Assembly (NCBI GenBank): GCA_030374735.1
Contig: JASCIV010000058.1
Coordinates: 1-56,552 of the forward strand
From: Gracilaria caudata
Lineage: Eukaryota > Rhodophyta > Florideophyceae > Gracilariales > Gracilariaceae
Direction of reading: 5' to 3'
DNA length: 56,552 nt
A model generated the notes under the pieces. That model ran no database searches and had not been told where the DNA came from. It saw nothing but the letters and a program-made list of their open reading frames with translations. Below are positions 48,524-56,552 of the stretch, in pieces (the stretch's first letter is position 1; every line of letters starts with the position of its first letter). The position numbers were made by a program, and so were the translations under genes.

Positions 48524-49675
48524 ATGGCGACCTTCGTTTCCAACCACTTTCCATTTCCAAGAAAATCTTGCCAGAATCGGCTTGTCGTGCAAAGATGTAC
48601 ACAGAATCGTACATCTACTCGAAGGAGAAGTACCGTGAGAGCAGCTGCAAATCGGGCTGAAGTTCTCGGCCACGGAATTGAAGCGGCTCTCGAAGACCAT
48701 CTCATGACCGGCATGAATATTGGAATCGGAGATGGGAGCAAGGAAATTCTTGTTCCAATGCTGGACTCAATTGCCTCTATGGTGAAAGTAGAGCGGCTCT
48801 TAGACGTTGCGTTCTTGGGAACTTGCAGGGCAACCCGATTGATGTTAGAAGAACGAGACCTACCGAATGATCTATCAGTCAACTACAAGAAAGAAATAGA
48901 TCTGTTTATCGCCCCCGTGAGTCGGATTGATGGCGACTGCAATGCAGTTTTGGATTCATCGGAATTTGGCAGTGCTCGATACGCGGCTCACATGGCTAAG
49001 AAAGTGGTGTTGTTGACTCATGAAGATGACCTCCGTGAACACCAAAAAGGGCTGGATTCAATTCCCGTGCAACTTGTGGACTTCTTGCCTGAGGTGGCAG
49101 CAACGTCTTTGTTTTCAGACTCGCTTTTCGCCGCAGGTGTTAGGGGTGTTTCACTACGGGAAGGAAAAACTAATATAGCAGACGTATCTCTTGCGCCCAA
49201 CAGCGCACCACTTATGGTGGTCGAAGAGCTTACGAGGCTGCCTCAGGTTCAAGCAGTTGGTTTGCTCCCTGCGTATGACAAAACCGTCATCGTGGTAAGT
49301 ACAACCGATTTGCAGCCATTCGACATAACGCCGATTGGTTATTCGCTTGTAAGAAGCAAAGAAAACAGCACGTCGTTAAGCTCGGACAAATTGAAAAAAG
49401 AAATCCGGGATCTCGATGACAGCTGGGCACTCTCTGAAAGCGGGACTTGCGGTCTCCAAAGAGAATTCACGTGCATGAGCTGTGAGGCAGCGGAAGCATT
49501 AATACGACATATTCACTTCCTGACAAAAAACGGTGGACGTTTCGCGGAGCTGAGGCAAGTGGGCAACAAAGTGTCGATCGGTCTTGGAGAGTACGGGTCT
49601 AGATCGGTGTACAGTGTGGACTTGCTCATGGCGAGGGCTCTGACAAGGTCGTACGCAAGCCTGAAAAGCCAGTGA
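48524..49675 (+). CDS. RPI4-like domain fused to PCD-like domain, probably plastid pseudoenzyme
   Basis: A 383-residue protein. Residues 1-43 are basic, Ser/Thr/Arg-rich and end in VRAAANR, a good plastid transit peptide. Residues about 45-265 follow the ribose-5-phosphate isomerase A fold: the phosphate loop GLGTGST is NIGIGDGSK, and the active-site DGADE region is APVSRIDGD. Residues about 280-380 resemble pterin-4a-carbinolamine dehydratase (LSSDKLKKEI, DSWAL, REFTCMSCEAAEALIRHI, VGNKVSIGLGEYGSRSVYSVDLLMARAL), but the catalytic His-His-Pro segment is NGGRFAEL. Both halves therefore seem non-catalytic. Plant plastids have a divergent RPI4, and PCD-like proteins (RAF2) assist Rubisco assembly. 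A Calvin-cycle assembly or regulatory role is inference. Confidence 0.7.
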   Translation: MATFVSNHFPFPRKSCQNRLVVQRCTQNRTSTRRRSTVRAAANRAEVLGHGIEAALEDHLMTGMNIGIGDGSKEILVPMLDSIASMVKVERLLDVAFLGTCRATRLMLEERDLPNDLSVNYKKEIDLFIAPVSRIDGDCNAVLDSSEFGSARYAAHMAKKVVLLTHEDDLREHQKGLDSIPVQLVDFLPEVAATSLFSDSLFAAGVRGVSLREGKTNIADVSLAPNSAPLMVVEELTRLPQVQAVGLLPAYDKTVIVVSTTDLQPFDITPIGYSLVRSKENSTSLSSDKLKKEIRDLDDSWALSESGTCGLQREFTCMSCEAAEALIRHIHFLTKNGGRFAELRQVGNKVSIGLGEYGSRSVYSVDLLMARALTRSYASLKSQ

Positions 49676-50473
49676 GTTGAAGCAGAAACTCGAGGAAGGC
49701 CATTTACTTGACGATCTCTCTAATGATAACCCTAATATAATTTGCGCGAGAAAAAGCGAGCTCATGATTTCTCGCACAAGCAAAGCGAGCGTTGTCCCGA
49801 TTTCGATTCGGCGATGACATGACTTGTGCCTGCATTGTCGTTGCAGAAATTGAAAACCAACTTTTTGTTTTTGCCCTCGTGCCGAAAATGGCCATGGCAT
49901 CGACGTAGCGGCCTACGGGTGGTGGCAACGCCCCAAATAACGCGCCCGGAAAACTGGGAAGCCTTTTGATGTCCAGTGCTGTGATCGCCATTGGTTGTCT
50001 CCATGACTGCCCACCACGAAGGCTTTATTATAAAGCCGGTGCCGTCGTACAACCTAAGGTTATATACCATTTCGAGGGTATGCATGTGAGGACAGCTTGT
50101 AAGCAATTGCTTCGTTGACGCTCGCACAACTTACGCAGCGCCAGTGCGAGCTGTACATTACCTTTGTGTTCGGAAGATCCAGTGCAACCATGAGAGCAAC
50201 TGATGACACGGCGCTGTCGGGCATATCGGAGCGATTTTCGCTCGCTGCAGGATATGGAGCGCGGTTGTGGTTGCGCGGCGATGGTGACAACGACGAACAG
50301 AAACACAGAGTGATGCGTAAAGCTAGACGTGACGACGGGCGCGGAGAGAGTTTTGCAGGAAACTGTACACAAAGCTCTAAAGTAGTGAAACAGGGAGTGC
50401 AGTGAGGTATATGCATATGTGCAGTAGCGAAAAACAGGAAGGTAAACAAGCAAAACACAAGGAGGTGACATTA
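49676..50473. other. Convergent intergenic region
   Basis: About 800 bp between convergent genes. Frames on both strands lack recognisable content. Confidence 0.4.
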
Positions 50474-51268
50474 CTACTTGTCGTCCTTCTCAAATGATAC
50501 CGAATTACACGTGAAGACCAGAGCAATGAGCGAAAGGATGCAGGCAGTTGCAGAACCAGCCAGCAACATGGCATTCCAACGAATGAAGACGGCGGACATT
50601 TTCCCTCTGCAGCCGGGGTATCTTTCCAGGTTGAACTGCGGTTTTCCTGCTTCATGCTCCGGTAAACAGTTTGTGCCACAGCGAGCAAAATTCTGAGTGA
50701 CAGAACCGCGCTGACAGTCACCAGTCTCGAATCCATGACAACCCAACTGAAACTGGATTTGACATGGCAGCGTGGAGTCGTCGGCGAGCTCTTTAACCCA
50801 CGCCCTTCGCAACTGCTTTGCGAAGTAGGAGCCGTTCTTAGAGGCGCCATAAATCACAAAAATGGACGCGGCCATGGCAGCGGCCAGCAGAGCAGCAGTG
50901 AGCAGCAAGCCCAGTATGTAGAAGCTCTTGCAAGCAATCGCGCGTCTGTACGAAGAACACACGCACCACAACAGCAGCGCGAGCAACGTGAGCGGCATAA
51001 CGGCAATGAGCGTGAGCAGCGCCACATGCGTGAGAACAAGCATGATGGGATTCCAGTGGAACTGAAAGATACTGGTGCGCATGGAGATAAACGAATAGGC
51101 GCCGAAAATGGAACTGATGACGGCGGCAACAACCAACGAAAGAAAGACGGTGCATAAGGCGGGATACATGGAGATGCACGGGCAGTATCGATCACAATGG
51201 TAGCCGCATGACACTGGCTGCGGACAACAGCAAGCGCGGCCGCCGCCGCGGCAGCCGCAACAGCGCAT
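50474..51268 (-). CDS. Tetraspanin-like four-helix membrane protein
   Basis: A 264-residue protein. The first 35 residues are Cys/Gly-rich (CCGCRGGGRACCCPQPVSCG) and could be palmitoylated. Four hydrophobic helices follow (about 40-60, 80-108, 118-140 and 238-256). The large loop between helices 3 and 4 (about 140-235) holds Cys in the order LPCQIQF, LGCHGF, GDC, RCGTNC, YPGCRGK, similar to a tetraspanin extracellular loop, though the exact CCG motif reads GCHG. Such proteins organise membrane microdomains. The Met at 51268 is used; the upstream frame is also open but antisense to a GC-rich flank. Confidence 0.65.
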   Translation of the reverse strand: MRCCGCRGGGRACCCPQPVSCGYHCDRYCPCISMYPALCTVFLSLVVAAVISSIFGAYSFISMRTSIFQFHWNPIMLVLTHVALLTLIAVMPLTLLALLLWCVCSSYRRAIACKSFYILGLLLTAALLAAAMAASIFVIYGASKNGSYFAKQLRRAWVKELADDSTLPCQIQFQLGCHGFETGDCQRGSVTQNFARCGTNCLPEHEAGKPQFNLERYPGCRGKMSAVFIRWNAMLLAGSATACILSLIALVFTCNSVSFEKDDK

Positions 51269-51954
51269 GACGCTCACCCGCGGCGCCGCAACGCGATAAA
51301 CGGTGAGCACGGGAGCAAGAAGCGAGCACCACGCCCCAAAAAAACGCGCCACGCGCCGCTACCACGGCAGCGACAAGGCAGACCGCGCGCACGAGCACCG
51401 CTACGATCAAAAACGCATGTGGCGGAACGACACGCGCGGTAAGCCGCGCCACCGCACGCAACGGTTGCGCCAGCAACGCGCAGCTTACGGCGTGAAGGTT
51501 AACGCTGCGCCACGCGCCACAGGTCACGTCCAGCAGACAGACGACGTCGTCTGCCAGACGCGTTGATACGCACCCCTCCCACCAGCTCCAGCGCCGTGCG
51601 CACCGTTGCTGGCACGTGTCCGCGTTGTCCACGTGCCGGGCACGCTGTGATTGGAACGGAACGCTCGCATTGACGTGGCAGCGAGAGCCCGTTGGCAGCC
51701 GCTACACGCAGCCTGTAGTGTTGTCGAGAGCAATCGTCCCGCCCCGTCTCTGCCCCCGTCTCTCCGATGCGCTCGCGCGCGCGCGCGCGGGAGAAGGGCC
51801 GAGGTGGCCGACTGTCGCGCGCGATGTGGCGCTTGTGCTTGGAGGCGCGTACCGTAATGCGACGCCCGCTCGCCGTTTTAAAGCGCGCTGGAATGGCGTC
51901 GCGCGGCTGTGCCACGAGCTGTGCGACAGGCTTGTGTTTGTTTACTCGGTCGTG
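51269..51954. promoter_or_regulatory. GC-rich divergent promoter, tetraspanin-like / repeat protein
   Basis: 686 bp between divergent starts. AAAACGCGCC is at 51341-51350 and an ATTGG box at 51650. A CG alternation that could form Z-DNA spans about 51772-51790. TTTAAA at 51877-51882, 73 bp before the start codon, may act as a TATA box. Confidence 0.45.
51877..51882 (+). promoter_or_regulatory. Candidate TATA-like box
   Basis: TTTAAA in an otherwise GC-rich stretch, 73 bp upstream of the secreted repeat protein start. Confidence 0.35.
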
Positions 51955-52698
51955 ATGAAGTTCTCGCTCGCGCTCGTGGCGCTGTTTGCCGCTGCTCAAG
52001 CGGCGCCTTTTGTGGTGCCGCCGCGTCGCGTCGCGAGACGTGCCACCTTTGAGAGCGGTTTAGTGGACAAATTGGACAAGGTGGCTCGCATGCAGGAGAT
52101 GGATGAGGAGATGGCTGCGTCTATGGAACCGATGATGACGCCTGAGATTCAGATCGTGATGCGGGAGATCGGAAAGGATAACTATACCCCGCGTGAGGAG
52201 GAGCAGGAGGAAGAGAAGATGCCGGAGGCGTCTGCTGAGCTCGAATTGGAGGTGTCGATGCGCGAAGCTGTCGAGACTGAGGAACCCATGCCGTCTTCCG
52301 AGTTTGACATGCCGATTGCCATGCGCGAAGTGGCCGTGGAGACTGAGGAGCCCATGCCGTCTGCCGAGTTTGACATGCCGATTTCCATGCGCGAACTAGC
52401 CATGGAGACTGAGGAGCCCATGCCGTCTGCAGAGTTTGACATGCCGATTTCCATGCGCGAACTGGCCATGGAGACTGAGGAGCCCATGCCGTCTGCAGAG
52501 TTTGACATGGAGGTGTCCATGCGTGGAATGGTGGCTGCCACGGAGGAGCCAATGGCGTCTGACGAGTTCGACATGGGCATTGCTGTGCGTATGGCGGAGG
52601 AGAGCGCTGAACCCATGATGTCTGCCGAGCCGCTGGAGGATATTGAGGTGGAGCCGCCGGTTCGTTTCCCCAACAACCAGCGCCCGGTTATGGCGTAG
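51955..52698 (+). CDS. Secreted acidic protein with 22-residue tandem repeats
   Basis: A 247-residue protein with a clean signal peptide (KFSLALVALFAAAQA, cleavage likely before APFVV). A basic stretch (PPRRVARRATFE) may be a processing site. The rest is very acidic and Met/Glu/Pro-rich. From about residue 100 to 215 it consists of about six tandem units of 21-22 residues with the core ETEEPMPSAEFDMPISMRE. Two central units are nearly identical in DNA as well, so they duplicated recently. No enzyme motif is present. Calcium binding, a cell-wall/mucilage role or charge-mediated assembly are guesses. The long in-frame 5' extension (from 51616) is GC-rich flank and is excluded. Confidence 0.75.
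   Translation: MKFSLALVALFAAAQAAPFVVPPRRVARRATFESGLVDKLDKVARMQEMDEEMAASMEPMMTPEIQIVMREIGKDNYTPREEEQEEEKMPEASAELELEVSMREAVETEEPMPSSEFDMPIAMREVAVETEEPMPSAEFDMPISMRELAMETEEPMPSAEFDMPISMRELAMETEEPMPSAEFDMEVSMRGMVAATEEPMASDEFDMGIAVRMAEESAEPMMSAEPLEDIEVEPPVRFPNNQRPVMA
52252..52640 (+). repeat. Tandem 66-nt coding repeats
   Basis: About six in-frame units of 63-66 nt within the secreted acidic protein. The third and fourth units differ at very few positions; outer units are more diverged. Confidence 0.8.
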
Positions 52699-55600
52699 AT
52701 GTCAGCTTTGCATTTGTGGTAGGGGCCCTTTGCGTTAGTCATGTAGTTGTATGTACACTATCATGTTATGAGCTAATTGCTGATTGTTAGCGCTCTCTAT
52801 TCTAACTTTTCTTAAAAACCTTGTAGTTCACGTTTCTGTTTTCGTTTTTGTGCATTACGATGATGTGCTGCGCAAATCAGGCGTGATGTGGTGCGCCACA
52901 ACGACCATGCGCTGTTTCCTTTGCAGGTGGCGTTCAGGCGTGGGTGCTTACTCTGCGGGCCCGATGTGAATCGAGGGCCACGTCTTTTTTTGGGAGTGAC
53001 GGCGAGACTCGTGCTTGAAAGGTACAGTTCTGTTTCACTTGCTGTGCAATGTGGTTGCTGTTGTGGTACACGAGCAGAAAAACGTGTAGCGTAAGACTTG
53101 GCCGTTTTCCCGGGGCATGGTTCTGTTGTGGAGGAACGCTGTGACGGCTTTCTCTGTGCGACAATCAATATTATAGCTGTGTGCGTGAAGCGAACGCATA
53201 TCAAAATGTGGAAATGGGAGTGCGTGGCCGGATTGCGATGGTTGGCAGAAGCGAGAGGTTTTAAAGATTTACAGAGTTGTACTATGGCTTTGAAAAAAAT
53301 ATTGAAGGCGAAGGCTGGCGGCGGATGAGTGAGCACAAAGTGCTCCTTCCACCGGGCGTGAAGAAAAAAAAAAAACAGATATCAAGTTGGGGTGAATAGT
53401 TGCAGATATATGTGCGATCTGCGACAGATATGATGAAGATAAACGGGCAGCAAAAGGCGCATTTGCGTGAATGTTTGTGATAATGCAAGCTGGAAGCAAG
53501 CGTGTAGGCTAACTGTAAAGAGAGATTTGTGCTCCCTGCTTCTTGAGCGAAGAGCATGTGGCGTGCGGTAGGGTTGTTTGCGCGGACGCAATTGGATGGC
53601 GGTGAGAGTTGCAAGCGCGATTGCAGCATGGCGCGATACGGAGTGCTCTCCGCCACGACGGGCTGCAGCTGAGCGGGCGACAGCGGATCTTTTCGGAGAT
53701 AATGTGCGGCTGGCGTTTGTGTGGACGGCGCGCGAAGGAGGTGAGCGAGGAGTGGAGAGGCATGGCACGAATAAAGCGCGCAATGTGATATGCCATACAG
53801 CTTTGATTGGACCGCAGCACCTGCCGCGGGGCGGCTGACGGCACAGCCTGTGCCAGTCTGTAAGACGTTGCGTGACCGGTGGCCGCGCGCGATGGAAGCG
53901 CCGAGCGTCGAACCGTAACACAAGTGTACTGCACACTGCACGCGTTTTGATTGGAGGCGCAGATTTTTTTTTCATGTTTTTTTTGGCGAAGTTTTTTTTT
54001 TTTTGCGCGGCGGTTGACGGTTGACGAAATATCGGGTGGCTCTCGACGCGCGGTTGGCGGCGCGCCCCAGAATAAAGCTTCATTCGATCCGCCACCGGTG
54101 CGTGGCGCAGAAAACGCGCCGCTTCTGCGCGCCAATCACAGCGTGAACAGCACAACGGCGCTGCAGACATTAGATCAACAACGCTTTACAGCGCCTTCGT
54201 TTCAGATCGTTTTTCGAGGCGCGCGCGCGCGCGACACCCACCCGTCGCGCAGCGTGTGAACCAGCGGCGCGGTCACGAAAGGTGCGCGCGCTGTCACACG
54301 TGGCGAGATGGAATCGCGCGCCCAAATCTATAATTGCAGCAAGCCATACAGCGCGCGCCAAAAAAAAAACGGACGACAGACGCCTCGGCAACGTACAGCC
54401 ACAGCCGCACGGCGCCACAGTATCGCCGCCCCCGCGCCAGCGCCCGCGGAGGCGAGTTTTGCGGGCGACTGCTGTGTGCGCTGGGCCGCGCAGCAGTGCA
54501 AGCAAAGTGCATTGCACGGAGTGTGATCTCAACGGGCTCGGGCGCATATCTGCTGGCGCGTCGCTTCGCACGTGTAGCTGTATGTCGAGCAGCACGCGCC
54601 AATGGCCAGCCGCGCACAAATGCGCCTTTACATTCCGTCCCACGCTTCATTTTGCCGCACGTAAGCGCCTTTCCTACTGCGGCGTTCTACGCGGATGCAA
54701 CTCCGCGCGGCATTCGCACTATTTCGTTCTGCGTGTGTACAGTTACGTACTGCGCAAAACAACGTCTGGCTCGCCGCGTTCATACTGCCTTGCGTTTTGC
54801 GCAACTTTGGCTTCGCGGTCTCCCCACGGCAGTCACCTCTACCAGTACAATGCCTCATCGCAGACACATCAGCGTCCATCATGAAACGCAACCACTCGTC
54901 ACGCACGTTGCCGCCATGGAACGCTGATGCGCCACAATTCCCCACACGAACAAACAATTCACGTGAATCATCACCACCGCCCTGGTCTCATGCCCTGCGA
55001 AAGCAAATGCGAGCGCAATGCCTACCGCGCGGTAAACACCCCATCTGCTCAACAATTAACCTAGAGACAGCTCACTCCCCCATCCCACTCCACTCTCTAT
55101 CGCCACAACAGTTCGCCCCCCCTTATCAATGTTATGTTTGTCGCCGCGCTCCATCATCTTGCAAACCGGCGCAACAGTGAAAAAGTCGATTTGACGACAT
55201 GTTCATTATATGCGCAAGCTTTCAATCAGTCGCCCAACAGTCCACCTTTCGCTGTTCATCTGTGCCATGTTTTGCGCTCTCTCGAAATGTGAAACTGCTT
55301 TCCTGCCTTGGCACCAAGTGCTTTGCGACACGAGGCCTTTCCATACGCGCTCCACAACGTCAAAAAGCACAAGTCGAGCCTGCACTCCCACGATCAGGAG
55401 GCTCTTGATGATTAAAAGTCAGCGCAGCGTGTGAGGGGGAACAGAGCCACAAAATATGTGTCTGCTTCACATTGGCACCCATGTGTTTGCACACCGAACC
55501 AAATGAGAAGTTGCCGGCGCGAGAGCGCAGCCACAATACCAGACAACGCGTCGTTCTCGTGGCTCACAACACGCAGCAGTCACCATCCGTCTATGCCTCA

Positions 55601-56552
55601 CATTCGCCGCTCTGATTGGACTTGAGCGCGCCAGAATGTTTATCGAAAAGAACGTTGCAAGCTAAGAGTAGCCACCACATTGCAGCTGTCAGCACTACCA
55701 GCTGTCACCTTACCACAAAAAGTCACCCAAACGCGCTTCCGAGACGTGCACATAGAGCAATCGCGCCAGTCAAAATTCTCACGCGCCATCCGATGCCGCG
55801 GAGCCACACTGTAGATGAGAGCGTCCGACAGACAGTGGCAGCCGCCACGGCACCCTAATTATGCGCACCGTTCACTGCCGTCGTTGCGCGCCGTCAATAA
55901 AACGCGAGCGATTCGATAAACATCGATATCCACATCCCAACGCTCGCGCGCGAGCAGACGACGTCAAAAGCGATGAGCGCGCAGGCAGCAGTGTCCACAA
56001 CAACAGCTCGCCAGCCAACCTCCATCACCACCTTGTGGCATGCACACACACACGCTCACCACGCGCCAGCCGCGGCTCGTGTGTCCGTGCGCGCGTGCCG
56101 CACGCGCTGTGTGGAAGCCAGCGCATGCGGTGGAACGCCCCCCCAACGCACCCCCCCCACAACGCCCCTATTTCATGGCAGCCGTGCACGTTACGCGCAG
56201 ATTCCATGCGTGACACGGCGCACGCATGAATGGCCGATATTTTGGACGCGCTTTGCTCGCACACGCGCCCAAAAAACGCGCCGCGCGTGCGGCGTGCACG
56301 CGCGCACTTACTCGCCGCGCTCGCGCCGCCACCGCCGCGCTTCGCTCGCACCACCGCCCCTCGCCCTGCGCAGTCCCTACTTTGCCTCCCGCAGCCCACA
56401 GCGCACACCGCCAACTCCACCTCCGTCCCCTCTCCCCTTCCGCCCCCCCCAAACCCCCTCCCGTTCCCGGTCGGGTCTCCAGTTCGTGCTGCGCGTCCTC
56501 TCCCTGCCCATTTCTTCCCAACTCCACCCTCACCCCCTCCCCCTCCCCCGAC
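52699..56552. other. GC-rich right flank, no recognisable gene
   Basis: Nearly 3.9 kb. Frames on both strands are Arg/Ala/His/Ser-rich and match nothing I know. CCAAT/ATTGG boxes are at 53806, 53950, 54132 and 55615. AAAACGCGCC is at 54111 and 56273. Homopolymer T tracts of 8-14 nt lie at about 53965-54004. The last 170 bases are strongly C/T-rich, like the leaders of the zinc-finger and kinase genes, so a plus-strand gene may start just beyond the window. Confidence 0.4.

Noticed and set aside
52182..52742. 186-codon antisense frame of Ser/Met repeats
   Set aside because: It is a mirror of the tandem coding repeats of the secreted acidic protein, which has a signal peptide on the plus strand.
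1..56552. CRISPR arrays, operons, rRNA genes and viral insertions
   Set aside because: No regularly spaced repeats, no ribosome-binding-site-linked gene runs, no rRNA-like sequence and no viral structural or polymerase genes were seen.

Overview
This is a nuclear chromosome segment of a compact, intron-poor photosynthetic eukaryote. Most genes are single uninterrupted reading frames on either strand, and about one recognisable gene occurs every 2-2.5 kb. Only three introns are well supported; they are short (81, 107 and 84 nt) with GTAAGT or GTGAGT donors. Several proteins are of cyanobacterial/plastid type (a plastid-type metallophosphoesterase, a DUF1823-like protein, an RPI4-like protein, a TPR protein with a transit-like N-terminus). 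They lie beside ordinary eukaryotic genes (COX19, LYRM2, BOP1, CDC20, DP, METTL5, a Sec15-like protein, a tetraspanin-like protein). A unicellular red alga fits best; this is inferred from gene content and architecture, not proven.

Layout. 0-3 kb: METTL5 and a rhomboid protease, divergent. 3-7.4 kb: cytochrome b5, a PIG3-type quinone oxidoreductase, COX19 and a BAR-domain protein. 7.4-12.9 kb: mostly non-coding, with two secreted Cys-containing proteins and strong inverted repeats. 12.9-19.1 kb: three probably plastid-related proteins. 20.2-25.3 kb: a cell-cycle neighbourhood (Sld2/RECQL4-like, CDC20, DP). 25.3-28.4 kb: GC-rich and gene-poor, with a tRNA-like remnant, a tandem decamer repeat and a G4-type tract. 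28.4-35.7 kb: a zinc-finger protein, two unknown proteins and an ABC transporter. 35.7-41 kb: a GC-rich island, a protein kinase and a Sec15-like protein lacking its C-terminal half. 41-50 kb: BOP1, LYRM2, an unknown acidic protein, a CENP-B/Tigger-like transposase-derived protein with an altered catalytic residue, and an RPI-like/PCD-like fusion. 50.4-52.7 kb: a tetraspanin-like protein and a secreted protein with 22-residue acidic repeats. 52.7-56.5 kb: a GC-rich stretch with no recognisable gene.

The most interesting items are the fused plastid-type protein at 48.5-49.7 kb, in which both the RPI-like and the PCD-like halves appear to have lost catalytic residues, and the long intact CENP-B-like frame at 46.2-48.0 kb with Asp to Asn at the first DDE position. 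Base composition is patchy: GC-rich islands (about 0-1.7, 25-28.5, 35.7-38 and 51-56.5 kb) carry CCAAT boxes, and three of the four also carry or adjoin pyrimidine tracts or a repeated AAAACGCGCC motif.
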